A stretch of 64,000 nt of DNA, taken from the NCBI RefSeq assembly GCF_013364355.1, contig NZ_CP054931.1, positions 1,612,001-1,676,000 on the forward strand, in the 5' to 3' direction. Positions 26,727 through 35,000 of the stretch are shown here, piece after piece (positions within the stretch are counted from its first letter, which is position 1; every line of letters begins with the position of its first letter). This DNA comes from Stenotrophomonas sp. NA06056 (lineage in GTDB: Bacteria; Pseudomonadota; Gammaproteobacteria; Xanthomonadales; Xanthomonadaceae). The notes beneath the pieces are model-generated. The model had not been told where the DNA came from, did no database searches, and worked only from the letters and a program-made list of their open reading frames with translations. The position numbers and the translations under genes were made by a program.

Positions 26727-26751
26727 GCAAATGAGAAAGATTAGCATTTGC
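26727..26751 (-). promoter_or_regulatory. Fur-like operator of the siderophore receptor
   Basis: GCAAATGAGAAAGATTAGC followed by ATTTGC: the outer arms GCAAAT and ATTTGC are exact inverted copies and the A/T-rich core (ATGAGAAAGATTAGCAT) resembles a 19-bp Fur box. It lies 20 bp before the receptor start codon. Position and shape fit iron-dependent repression. Confidence 0.65.
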
Positions 26752-26780
26752 GACGGCCCGGTACCCATCCCCCGATTGCG

Positions 26781-27425
26781 CTATGGACACGAGGACGGGT
26801 CCGTATAGGGCGTACCGGCCAGTGCCACCAGCGTCCCCGTGGCGCCGCGCACGATCAGCGGCACCATCGCCTGCCGCGGATCGCCGCCGTCCGACAGCAC
26901 GCGCAGTCCCTGTTCGTAGGCGGTCACCATCGACGCCATCAGCATCGATGCACCCAGTCGCGCGTCGGCATCCTCGACGGGTCGCCCCGCAGACTCAGCC
27001 ATCAACTGTGCCAGGTCATCGGTCAGCAGCGCCTGCAGCTGCCGCGCATGGGCCACCAATACCGCGCTCTGCGCCACGGTTTTCCAGAACGACGCTGCAC
27101 CGGCATTGATCCGCAGCAACGGATGGCCGGTGTCCAGCAGTTCCCGCACCAGCGCCTGGAAGGCGGCCAGCGGCGTCATGGATGCGCGCGCGGCCATGCC
27201 GTCACGCAGCAGCTGTCGCGCTTCCTCATCGCGGTCGAACACCAGCTGTTCCTTGCTGGCGAAGTAGTTGAACACCGTCTTGCGCGACACCCCGGCGGCG
27301 TCGGCGATCTCGCTCATCGACACTGCCTCGAAGCCGCGCTCGATGATCAGCCGGGTGGCGACGTCGGAAATCGCCTGTCGGGTCTCGGCTTTACGTTGTT
27401 CACGGCGGCCGGGCGGCGGGGTCAT
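26781..27425 (-). CDS. TetR-family repressor
   Basis: A 214-residue regulator starting at MTPPPGRREQRK; upstream frame is not coding-like. The N-terminal helix-turn-helix is clear: AISDVATRLIIERGFEAVSMSEIADAAGVSRKTVFNYFASKEQLV. The C-terminal ligand domain is alpha helical. It is divergent from the FAD monooxygenase gene, 83 bp away, with an inverted repeat in the gap just before its start. The usual model is repression of the monooxygenase, relieved by its aromatic substrate. Confidence 0.92.
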   Translation of the reverse strand: MTPPPGRREQRKAETRQAISDVATRLIIERGFEAVSMSEIADAAGVSRKTVFNYFASKEQLVFDRDEEARQLLRDGMAARASMTPLAAFQALVRELLDTGHPLLRINAGAASFWKTVAQSAVLVAHARQLQALLTDDLAQLMAESAGRPVEDADARLGASMLMASMVTAYEQGLRVLSDGGDPRQAMVPLIVRGATGTLVALAGTPYTDPSSCP

Positions 27426-27429
27426 GGGT

Positions 27430-27453
27430 GGTTCACTTGTGGAAAAGTGCACC
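27430..27453. promoter_or_regulatory. Candidate TetR operator
   Basis: GGTTCACTT-gtggaa-AAGTGCACC: two 9-base arms, eight of nine positions complementary, in the 83-bp gap between the divergent tetR and monooxygenase genes, five bases from the tetR start. Binding is inferred from location and symmetry. Confidence 0.55.
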
Positions 27454-27507
27454 GAGTGTAACATTGTCACCGCCAGAGCGCCGACCCGGTGCTCACGAGG
27501 ATTTTCA

Positions 27508-29043
27508 ATGCGGTACGACGTCGTCATTGCCGGGGCTGGCCCGGTTGGGCTGTTCCTGGCCTGCGAGCTGGGCCGGTCCGGATGCTCGGTGCTGGTGCTG
27601 GAGCAGGCGGCCTCGCCGGAGTCGCCGCTGAAGCGCCTGCCGTTCGGCCTGCGTGGATTGAATGCCCCCACACTGGAGGCACTCGACCGGCGCGGCCTGC
27701 TGGATGCCGTGGCTGCCGGCCAGGTGCTGAAGCCGGAGAAAGGCCCGCCGCCGCCGGGCACCGCACATTGGTTGTCGCAGCCGCGCAGGCTGGGTGGGCA
27801 CTTCGCCGGTATCCCGTTCGCGCTGGACAACGTCGACAGCGGTCGCTGGCCTTGGCGCCTGCCCACCCCGGTCGGCACGCAGATGGCGGTGGAGCTGCAG
27901 GCGCTGGAGGCCGTGCTGGCCGAGCGCGCACAGGCGCTGGGCGTGCTGATCCTGCGTGGTGCGGGCGTGCAGGACGTGCGCTCGGGTACCGATCAGGTCC
28001 AGGTCGAGGCAGGCGGGCAATCCTTCCGCGGGCGCTGGCTGGTCGGCTGCGATGGTGGCCGCAGCACCGTGCGCAAGCAGTGTGGCTTTGCCTTCGCCGG
28101 CACCGATCCGGAGTTCACCGGCCACTCGCTCAGCGTTGAGCTGGAAGATCCGACGGTGCTCAGCCCGGGGCGTCACACCACCGCGCAGGGCATGTGCAAT
28201 TTCAATCCGCCAGGCACCATCGCCCTGGCCGATTTCGACGGCGGCGCCGGCCATCGCCAGCCACTCGACCGCGATACGGCACAGGCGCTGCTGCGCCGTA
28301 TCTCCGGCCGCGACGCAACGATCACCACACTGCACCTGGCCACCACCTGGACCGATGGCGCACGGCAGGCCACCGCCTATCGTCGTGGCCGGGTGCTGTT
28401 GGCAGGCGATGCCGCGCATGTGCATTCGCCGCTGGGCGGGCAGGGCTTGAACCTGGGCCTGGGGGATGCAATGAACCTGGGCTGGAAGCTGGCTGCCGTC
28501 GTGCGCGGCGAGGCAGGTGAAGCGCTGTTGGACACCTATCAGGCCGAACGCCATCCGATCGGTGCTCGCGTGCTGGAGTGGTCGCGCGCGCAGGTCGCAC
28601 TGATGCGGCCAAGTGCGGGCTCTCGTGCACTGGCTGCGATCGTGGCCGATCTGGCGGAAACGCAGGATGGCGCCACCTATCTCGCCGAGCGCGTGTGGGG
28701 TGTGGGCCAGCGGCTGGATCTGGGGCAGGCTCACCCGTTGGTCGGCCGCAGCGCGCCGGATTTCGTGCTGGCCGACGGTCGCCGCATGGGTGAACTGCTG
28801 CGCGCAGGGCAGGCGGTGCTGCTGGTGTTCGATGCCGCTGCCGCGTTGTGCGGGGCGGCTGATGCCGAACGGGCCCGCATTCTGTACATCGCGCAGCCGG
28901 CCGTCGATTCGCTGGGCCTGTCCGCGCTGCTGGTTCGTCCGGATGGCATTGTCGCCTGGGCCAGTGATGGAGCCGATGCGGCAGGCTTGGCGCAGGCGGT
29001 ACGGGAATGGATGGGGTCAATGGGCAACGAAGCGGTTGCCTGA
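27508..29043 (+). CDS. FAD-dependent aromatic hydroxylase (PheA/TfdB type)
   Basis: A 511-residue flavoprotein monooxygenase, starting at MRYDVVIAGAG with GAGG upstream. Domain order: Rossmann FAD site IAGAGPVGLFLACELGRSG, the second motif LVGCDGGRSTVRK near residue 180, the GD motif RVLLAGDAAHVHSPLGGQGLNLGLGDAMNLGWKL, and a C-terminal thioredoxin-like domain (VGRSAPDFVLADGRRMGELL) as in polyketide and phenol hydroxylases. It would hydroxylate an aromatic compound with NAD(P)H and O2. A divergent TetR gene suggests induction by the compound. The true substrate cannot be read; antibiotic inactivation is another role in this family. Confidence 0.9.
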   Translation: MRYDVVIAGAGPVGLFLACELGRSGCSVLVLEQAASPESPLKRLPFGLRGLNAPTLEALDRRGLLDAVAAGQVLKPEKGPPPPGTAHWLSQPRRLGGHFAGIPFALDNVDSGRWPWRLPTPVGTQMAVELQALEAVLAERAQALGVLILRGAGVQDVRSGTDQVQVEAGGQSFRGRWLVGCDGGRSTVRKQCGFAFAGTDPEFTGHSLSVELEDPTVLSPGRHTTAQGMCNFNPPGTIALADFDGGAGHRQPLDRDTAQALLRRISGRDATITTLHLATTWTDGARQATAYRRGRVLLAGDAAHVHSPLGGQGLNLGLGDAMNLGWKLAAVVRGEAGEALLDTYQAERHPIGARVLEWSRAQVALMRPSAGSRALAAIVADLAETQDGATYLAERVWGVGQRLDLGQAHPLVGRSAPDFVLADGRRMGELLRAGQAVLLVFDAAAALCGAADAERARILYIAQPAVDSLGLSALLVRPDGIVAWASDGADAAGLAQAVREWMGSMGNEAVA

Positions 29044-29048
29044 ACGCC

Positions 29049-29073
29049 GGCGCAGCCCGTGCAGGGCTGCGCC
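29049..29073. terminator. Bidirectional hairpin
   Basis: GGCGCAGCCC-gtgca-GGGCTGCGCC, a perfect 10-bp stem between the convergent monooxygenase and small lipoprotein genes. Confidence 0.75.
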
Positions 29074-29081
29074 GCCCTCAT

Positions 29082-29330
29082 TCAGAGGTCCTTCTTCTTG
29101 CCGCTCAGGTCCAGCGGCTGGTCACTGCCTTTGCGCTCGCTCGACCAGACCTCGATGCTCTTGCTGCAGCGGCTTTCGCGGGCGGCAACTTCAGGCGGCA
29201 GGTCCTTCACATGCGGCGACTCCTGGCAGGCGGCGTGCATGGCGGAGTCATCATAGGTGGCACAGGCGCTGATCGACGTGAGTGCAAGGACACCGAGGGC
29301 GGAGCGAAACAGGGGCTGCAGGAGGCGCAT
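29082..29330 (-). CDS. Small lipoprotein, unknown function
   Basis: An 82-residue lipoprotein: basic N-terminus (MRLLQPLFR), hydrophobic core and lipobox SISAC at residue 23. The mature part is short and charged, with two cysteines (HAACQESP, ESRCSKSIEVW) and a lysine-rich end. It is convergent with the monooxygenase gene. Function unknown. Confidence 0.65.
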   Translation of the reverse strand: MRLLQPLFRSALGVLALTSISACATYDDSAMHAACQESPHVKDLPPEVAARESRCSKSIEVWSSERKGSDQPLDLSGKKKDL

Positions 29331-29458
29331 GGGGAGCTCGAGAGGGGGCCGGTCTGGCTATCGAATTCAATCCGTGACCGGGCACACACGCAATCCGACT
29401 GACGGCACTTGTTACAGGATAACAATTATGGAAATACTCGACAGTTGCCGGCTACCGA

Positions 29459-29803
29459 TCAGGCAATGCAGATCAGGAACACCGTCGACAGCGCGAGCAT
29501 CAACACGAACACGCGCCGGCTCAAGGCCAGGCAGGTCAGGCAGGCTGCCAGTGCCCATGCCGCCAACAGGACACATCCCAGCAGCCACAGCCCGACCGTC
29601 ATCATCGAGCCGGCCGCTGCGGCGGACAATGCAGAAGCCTTGAACAGCGCCACGCCCAGCACGCTGCCCAGCGCGCCGGCCCGCAGGGCAATCGCATCGT
29701 GGCAGGCAGGGGATATCTGGCGGTGCATGAGGGCTGTGTCGCGCGTGGAAAGCTGGCGTGCGTAACTCTGCAGCAAGGCGGATCTACGCCGCGTGTTCGT
29801 CAA
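29459..29803 (-). CDS. Small membrane protein, unknown function
   Basis: A 114-residue protein with a polar N-terminal part (ARQLSTRDTALMHRQISPACHD) and about two or three hydrophobic segments (LGSVLGVALFKASALSAAAAG, VGLWLLGCVLLAAWALAACL, VFVLMLALSTVFLICIA). No family is recognised. It lies downstream of another small membrane protein on the same strand, and the two may form a unit. Confidence 0.55.
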   Translation of the reverse strand: MTNTRRRSALLQSYARQLSTRDTALMHRQISPACHDAIALRAGALGSVLGVALFKASALSAAAAGSMMTVGLWLLGCVLLAAWALAACLTCLALSRRVFVLMLALSTVFLICIA

Positions 29804-29840
29804 CCTGCTGTGTGGTTGCCGCGTGCGAAATGCTGCCGCC

Positions 29841-30314
29841 TCAGTCGAACTCGCCGTCCGCCGCTTCCAGGCGTCGACGGTACTCGGCCCGGTGCTTGAA
29901 CAGCCGCTGGCACTCCTCTGACCGATGGATGCGGCTGCCAGGCTCGTTCGCCACCGAGTCGCACATCTTGGCGATATGGTTGTTCTCAGCCAACTGCATG
30001 ACGAAGAACACCGCAGTGATGCCAGTGCCCAGCAGCACCACGTACAGCAGGCGGCTGAGCCAGCGTGAGCGCTTGCGCTCGACGTGCTGTTGCAGCGTCA
30101 GGTCGAAGCGGATGATGCTCAGCACGATCCAGACCACGCTGACGAGGAAGCAGAGTGTTGGCAGCAGCCCGCGCCAGAGTCCCGCTTCGTAGACCGATTC
30201 GCTGTAGTGCACCGCCGCGCCGGCACCGGCGATGGCAATTGCCAACGCCCAGTTGCGGCCCAGCGAAAGCAGGTCATCGAGCAGCTTTTCGCGTTTATGG
30301 GGAGTGACTGGCAC
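29841..30314 (-). CDS. Membrane protein, unknown function
   Basis: A 157-residue protein with hydrophobic segments at about 22-36, 46-66 and 87-107, then a charged C-terminal tail (CQRLFKHRAEYRRRLEAADGEFD). No signal peptide; the N-terminus (MPVTPHKREKLLDDLL) is cytoplasmic. No known domain. It is followed 37 bp later by another small membrane protein gene on the same strand. Confidence 0.55.
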   Translation of the reverse strand: MPVTPHKREKLLDDLLSLGRNWALAIAIAGAGAAVHYSESVYEAGLWRGLLPTLCFLVSVVWIVLSIIRFDLTLQQHVERKRSRWLSRLLYVVLLGTGITAVFFVMQLAENNHIAKMCDSVANEPGSRIHRSEECQRLFKHRAEYRRRLEAADGEFD

Positions 30315-30425
30315 GGAGCATCCTTGAGCAAGATCCTCGGCCGCCGCTTGCGGCCGATCTGCGCCGATGGTGGGGCATCACCCACGCGATGAGAAGCCGG
30401 AGACGGCTGCAACCCGTCGCGGGTT

Positions 30426-31637
30426 TCAGCGGCTGCTGGCGACAGCAGCCTTGCGATTCTTCTCCAGCATCACCGACACGCACCACAGCAGCAGGCCGCC
30501 GACCGCCGTCGCCGCGCCTACGTAACCGGTGGTGGCCGGGCTGAAGCCGGCGCTGATCGCCATGCCGCCCAGCCACGGGCCGAGTGCATTGGCGGTGTTG
30601 AACGCCGCATGGTTGGAGGCGGCGGCCAGGGTCTGCGCTTCGCCGGCCACGTCCATCAGGCGGGTCTGCAGCACCGCAGCGAGGGCGCCCATCGTGCCCA
30701 CGGTGATGATCATCGGGCCGATGGTCCACACCGATTCGGCAGCCAGCGGGTACAGCAGCAGCATCACGATCGACCACACCAGCACCACCGCGGCGGCCTT
30801 GAAGTGGAACTTGTCGACCAGCCAGCCACCGGCGATGTTGCCGATGATCGCGCCGACACCGAACACGCCCACTGCCAGCGGCATCCATGACTCGGCCACG
30901 CCGGTCACCTGCACCAGGGTCGGTGCCAGATAGGTGAACACGCAGAACATGCCGGCAAAGCCCACCGCACCGATCGACAACGCCAGCCACACCTGGGTGG
31001 TGTTGAACGCGCGCAGCTCGCGCATCGGCGAGGTCCGCACCTCATCCGGGTCGGGCAGCAGGAAGCGCGCGATCATCGCCACCGTGGCGATGGCCAGCAC
31101 GCTGACCAGGGCGAAGGCCGTGCGCCAGCTCAGCTGCTGACCCAGCCAGGTGGTCAGCGGATTGCCGATCAGGATCGCCACGGACAGGCCGAGCAGGACG
31201 CGCGACATCGCTTGACCACGCTGGCCGGCCGGGCTGATCGCTGCCGCCACCAGCATCGCCACGCCGAAGTAGGCGCCATGCGGCAGGCCGGCGACGAAGC
31301 GTGCCACCAGCATCGTGCCGTAGTTCGGAGCCAACGCGCTGGCCAGATTGCCGACGGCATAGAAGCCCATCAGCGCCAGTAGAAGCTTGCGGCGGGGGAA
31401 GCTGGCGCCGACGAAGGCCAGGATCGGTGCACCGACCACTACGCCGATGGCGTAAGCGCTGATCAGGTGGCCGACCTGGGTTTCGCTGATCGAAAGGCCG
31501 CGGCTGATCTCCAGCATCAGGCCCATGCTGGCGAATTCGCTGGTGCCGATGGCGAAGCCGCCCAGTGACAGGGCAAGGATGATGAGGGTGCGCTGGCGCG
31601 GCGTCAGCCGAGCGGCCAGAGAGGAATTGGGGCTCAT
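30426..31637 (-). CDS. MFS transporter, DHA1 (AraJ/YdhP-like) exporter
   Basis: A 403-residue transporter with 12 predicted helices, starting at MSPNSSLAARLTPRQ. The N-terminal part has FAIGTSEFASMGLM and the loop 2-3 motif GASFPRRKLLLALMG, and the fifth helix has LPHGAYFGVAMLVA, all typical of the AraJ/YdhP sugar or drug efflux group. It should export small molecules by proton antiport in the inner membrane. Substrate unknown. It stands alone on its strand before the small genes upstream. Confidence 0.9.
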   Translation of the reverse strand: MSPNSSLAARLTPRQRTLIILALSLGGFAIGTSEFASMGLMLEISRGLSISETQVGHLISAYAIGVVVGAPILAFVGASFPRRKLLLALMGFYAVGNLASALAPNYGTMLVARFVAGLPHGAYFGVAMLVAAAISPAGQRGQAMSRVLLGLSVAILIGNPLTTWLGQQLSWRTAFALVSVLAIATVAMIARFLLPDPDEVRTSPMRELRAFNTTQVWLALSIGAVGFAGMFCVFTYLAPTLVQVTGVAESWMPLAVGVFGVGAIIGNIAGGWLVDKFHFKAAAVVLVWSIVMLLLYPLAAESVWTIGPMIITVGTMGALAAVLQTRLMDVAGEAQTLAAASNHAAFNTANALGPWLGGMAISAGFSPATTGYVGAATAVGGLLLWCVSVMLEKNRKAAVASSR

Positions 31638-31714
31638 GCGGGGGCGCAAAGGGGCGGGGAAGCGCTCCATTGTACTGCTGCATTGCAGCAGGCATCAGCC
31701 GGTCTAGGGGTAAA

Positions 31715-31909
31715 TCAGTGTTTGATGGGTGATGCTGCCCGCGTGGCCTCCTGGCCAAGCGCCGCCAAGGCGTCTCGGTATTTATCACGCAGGCGCTGGG
31801 CGGTGGCGACATCCTGTGACGCCAACCGCGTTTCATCGGCGTTGTCGGCGTTGTCGGCGATATCGGCCAGCTTGACCTTCAGTGCCAGCGGATCTGTCGC
31901 TATCCGCAT
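31715..31909 (-). CDS. Small helical protein, unknown function
   Basis: A 64-residue frame from MRIATDPLALKVKL, containing an IADNADNADETR repeat and a helical VATAQRLRDKYRDALAALG. An upstream start at 31999 would give 94 residues with an unlikely Trp-rich N-terminus. No signal peptide. Could be an orphan small gene; evidence is limited to coding-like composition. Confidence 0.4.
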   Translation of the reverse strand: MRIATDPLALKVKLADIADNADNADETRLASQDVATAQRLRDKYRDALAALGQEATRAASPIKH

Positions 31910-32073
31910 GGGCCTCCATCGCCAGCGTTCGTGCGCGTGCCACCCGGTCCATTGCGATCTCCCCGGCTCAAGCGTGTATTGTCGACGGGTCGTCTGCATG
32001 CCGCCACCACGGCCATGCAGGCATCATCGGACGCTGCAGGAATGGCATCTGGATTCCATCACGGAGATGAGAC

Positions 32074-32331
32074 ATGCAGGAATACACCCATCAGCTGGAA
32101 TTACGCGGCCGCTTCCGTCTGGTAGCGGTGACCCACGAGCCGGTGTACGCTCCCGGCGATGTGGTCGGCCATGCGGTCATTGTCGACGATGGGGAGCGTC
32201 TGACCGACCTGATGTCGTTGGCCGATGCGCGCCGGTACCTTCAGGAACTGGTGCGGGAAGAGGGCGTGGAGCCCGGGCTGGAGAATGAAGTCAACCTGCG
32301 GAAGAAGGCGTCCCAGCGACGTCGCCGCTAA
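32074..32331 (+). CDS. Small protein upstream of virD4, unknown function
   Basis: An 85-residue protein with GGAG before the ATG. It begins MQEYTHQLELRGRFRLVAV, has an acidic middle (VIVDDGERLTDLMSL), and ends in a basic tail (LRKKASQRRRR). No signal peptide. It lies 37 bp before virD4 on the same strand, so it may be cotranscribed, but no T4SS role is known to me. It may instead be an unrelated small gene at the border of the cluster. Confidence 0.6.
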   Translation: MQEYTHQLELRGRFRLVAVTHEPVYAPGDVVGHAVIVDDGERLTDLMSLADARRYLQELVREEGVEPGLENEVNLRKKASQRRRR

Positions 32332-32368
32332 GCCGTCGCGCCCATGAGGCGCATCATGGAGGATTCGG

Positions 32369-34048
32369 GTGTTGTCCAGTAAGAAGTATCTGCTTATCGC
32401 CATCATCACGCTGGCGACCCTGCTGCTCGGGTTCGTGTTTTCCGGTTACCTGACACTGCTGCTGCTTGGTCTGGATACCAAGCTGCTCACCTGGAATACC
32501 TATTACCAGTATTTCCACGCCATCGGCCAGCCGCAGGTTGCCCCGTTCGTGGGCAAGATCAAATGGGGCGGTTATCTCGGCTTCGGCCTGCCGCTGCTGG
32601 TGCTGGCCATCGTCGGCCTGGTCGTGCTGCTGAAGAAAGACAAGCGCTCGCTGCACGGTGACGCGCGCTTTGCCACCGGCGCTGATCTGGCCAAGCACGG
32701 CATGTTCAAGAAGAGCGGCCAGAGCATCGTGGTCGGCAGCCATGGCGGCAAGCTGGTGCGCCTGGATGGCCAGCAGTTCGTCATCCTGGCTGCGCCGACC
32801 CGTTCGGGCAAGGGTGTCGGCGTGGTTATTCCGAACCTGCTGGAGTACGGCGAATCGCTGGTGGTGCTGGACATCAAACAGGAAAACTTCGACCTGACCA
32901 GTGGTTGGCGCGCCAGCCAGGGGCAGGAGATCTACCTGTTCAACCCCTTCGCCGAAGACCGCCGCACCCATCGCTGGAACCCGCTCAGCTACGTCTCGGA
33001 TGACCCGGCGTTCCGTGTCTCGGACCTGATGAGCATCGGCGCGATGCTTTACCCGGATGGCTCGGAAGACCAGAAATTCTGGATCAGCCAGGCGCGCAAT
33101 GCCTTCATCGCCTTCACGCTGTATCTGTTCGAGAACTGGGATGACGAGCGCAGCAGCGGCTTCCCGGGTGGGCAGGGCACACCGACCCTGGGCGCGGTCT
33201 ATCGCCTTTCCTCCGGCGATGGCAGTGACCTGAAGAAGTTCCTCAAGGGCCTGTCCGAGCGCCCGTTCCTGAGCAGCAACGCGCGTTCGGCGTTCGCCAA
33301 CATGCTGTCCCAGGCCGACGAGACCTTTGCTTCGATCCTGGGCACCTTCAAGGAGCCGTTGAATCCCTGGATCAACCCTGTGCTGGACAAGGCCACCAGC
33401 ACCAACGACTTCCTGCTGACCGACGTGCGCAAGAAGAAGATGACCATCTATATCGGCATCCAGCCCAACAAACTGGCCGAAAGCCGATTGATCATCAACC
33501 TGTTCTTCAGCCAGCTGATCAACCTCAATACCAAGGAACTGCCCAAGTCCAATCCGGACCTGAAGTACCAGTGCCTGCTGTTGATGGACGAATTCACCTC
33601 GATCGGCAAGGTCGAAATCATCGCCTCGGCGGTGTCCTACATGGCTGGTTACAACGTGCGCCTGCTGCCGATCATCCAGAGCATGTCGCAGCTCGATGCC
33701 ACCTATGGCCGCGAAGTCTCGCGCACGATCATCACCAACCACGCGCTGCAGATCCTGTACGCCCCGCGCGAACAGCAGGATGCCAACGACTATTCGGACA
33801 TGCTGGGTTACACCACCATCCGCAAGAAGAACGTTACCCACGCGCGTGAAAAGACCCATAGCTTCACCGAGGAGCGCCGCGCGCTGATGCTGCCGCAGGA
33901 ACTCAAGGCGATGGGGCCAGACCATGAGGTTTTCCTTTACGAAGGCATCCCGCATCCGGTCAAGTGCGACAAGATTCGCTATTACAAGGATCGCTATTTC
34001 ACGTCACGTCTACTGCCAAAGGTTGACGTGCCGATGCTTGATGTCTAA
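32369..34048 (+). CDS. virD4: T4SS coupling protein VirD4
   Basis: A 559-residue hexameric ATPase that selects substrates. It starts with GTG after GGAGG. Two N-terminal membrane helices lie at about 7-34 and 68-88. Walker A is APTRSGKGVG (142-151) and Walker B is LLMDEF. Other VirD4 features are VVLDIKQENF and the RNAFIAFTLYLF all-alpha region. In xanthomonads this protein binds the C-terminal XVIPCD of effectors, four of which are in this window. It heads the cluster and is separated from virB7 by 416 bp, so the structural operon probably has its own promoter. Confidence 0.96.
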   Translation: MLSSKKYLLIAIITLATLLLGFVFSGYLTLLLLGLDTKLLTWNTYYQYFHAIGQPQVAPFVGKIKWGGYLGFGLPLLVLAIVGLVVLLKKDKRSLHGDARFATGADLAKHGMFKKSGQSIVVGSHGGKLVRLDGQQFVILAAPTRSGKGVGVVIPNLLEYGESLVVLDIKQENFDLTSGWRASQGQEIYLFNPFAEDRRTHRWNPLSYVSDDPAFRVSDLMSIGAMLYPDGSEDQKFWISQARNAFIAFTLYLFENWDDERSSGFPGGQGTPTLGAVYRLSSGDGSDLKKFLKGLSERPFLSSNARSAFANMLSQADETFASILGTFKEPLNPWINPVLDKATSTNDFLLTDVRKKKMTIYIGIQPNKLAESRLIINLFFSQLINLNTKELPKSNPDLKYQCLLLMDEFTSIGKVEIIASAVSYMAGYNVRLLPIIQSMSQLDATYGREVSRTIITNHALQILYAPREQQDANDYSDMLGYTTIRKKNVTHAREKTHSFTEERRALMLPQELKAMGPDHEVFLYEGIPHPVKCDKIRYYKDRYFTSRLLPKVDVPMLDV

Positions 34049-34464
34049 CTTGCAGGCTTGAAAGTGTGACGAATGCACGCATTCATGGAAGTGAATTAGT
34101 GAATTGCGTCAAAGAAGCGCCATACGTTGGTCAAAATTCAGATTTGTCTGACATCGAATTGACGCGTAGATGTGCGACTCTATGCATGGCTTGCGAATCT
34201 GTGTGATTCGTCATGCTTTCAGAGTGGCCAGGAGTTTCAGCCATGGGAACAGGGATGGTTCCGACGTTGGTGAGGGTGCGTGATGGTGGCCTCGGATGAG
34301 GTTGCTGCACGCGACTTGGTTGGCAGCTTTCGAGCTGCAGGGGAACCGTGCCCATGTGCTGTTAAGCAGTGCATTTGTCGCGTTTCCGGCGTGCATCGCG
34401 CAGTGCCGGACGACCAAGGGACCAACATCGGGACTGCTTTTTCGTACGTCAAAGTGAAGCCCGT
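34049..34464 (+). promoter_or_regulatory. virD4-virB7 intergenic region with long untranslated leader
   Basis: The 416 bp contain no good gene. A sigma70-like promoter is suggested by TTGACG (34159-34164) and TATGCA (34181-34186) with a 16-base spacer. If used, the virB7 mRNA would have a leader of about 270 bases. The X. citri virB operon is reported to be controlled through the region before virB7, so a regulatory leader is plausible here. A short frame precedes virB7 in phase but lacks coding features. Confidence 0.5.
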
Positions 34465-34911
34465 ATGAATCAGGCGTTTATCGCAAAAATGTCCATCGCC
34501 GCAGTGGCGGCGTTGATGGTGGCAGGTTGTGCTACCAAGCCCGCACCCGACTTCGGAGGGCGCTGGAAGCCGGTCAACCGTTTTGCGACGGCTCCGACCG
34601 AGATTCCGCTGTACTCCAGCTACGTCTATCAGGCGTCGCCGATGGATCGCACGTTGAAGGCCATGCTCGAGCGCTGGGCCAAGGATTCCGGTCGCACGCT
34701 GGACTATCGCCTCAGTTCGGATTTCACCCTGTATGGCGCGGTGTCGGAGATCGACACCACCAACGCACAGCAGGCCGTGATCGATCTCACGGCGGCCTAT
34801 GCGGCGCAGGGCGTTTCCGTCTCCATCGTCGGCAACCAGATCGTCGTGCAGAGCGCTGGATCGACGCCGACCGCGTCGGCCCAGGATCCTGAAGCCAGCA
34901 GCGGCACCTGA
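34465..34911 (+). CDS. virB7: T4SS outer-membrane lipoprotein VirB7 (X-type with N0-like domain)
   Basis: A 148-residue lipoprotein. The start MNQAFIAKMS gives a signal sequence with lipobox MVAGC near residue 23. Classical VirB7 is about 50 residues; here a C-terminal domain follows (RTLKAMLERWAKDSGRTLDYRLSSDFTLYGAV ... AVIDLTAAYAAQGVSVSIVGNQIVV), an N0/secretin-type fold as known for the X. citri system. It forms the outer core complex with VirB9 and VirB10. The N-terminal FGGRWKPVNRF stretch fits the VirB9-binding segment. It begins the virB operon. Confidence 0.93.
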   Translation: MNQAFIAKMSIAAVAALMVAGCATKPAPDFGGRWKPVNRFATAPTEIPLYSSYVYQASPMDRTLKAMLERWAKDSGRTLDYRLSSDFTLYGAVSEIDTTNAQQAVIDLTAAYAAQGVSVSIVGNQIVVQSAGSTPTASAQDPEASSGT

Positions 34912-35000
34912 GACCGCGTCGAAATCATCGAACGTGCCGCACCCCGCGCCTGGCGCAGGGGCGCCACGCCCATTGATGTTTCAGCAGTACGGAAGAACCC

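Noticed and set aside
25364..26734. 456-residue plus-strand frame opposite the TonB-dependent receptor
   Set aside because: Antisense shadow of the receptor, which has signal peptide, plug and barrel motifs.
32354..33955. 533-residue minus-strand frame opposite virD4
   Set aside because: Antisense shadow; the VirD4 Walker motifs are on the plus strand.
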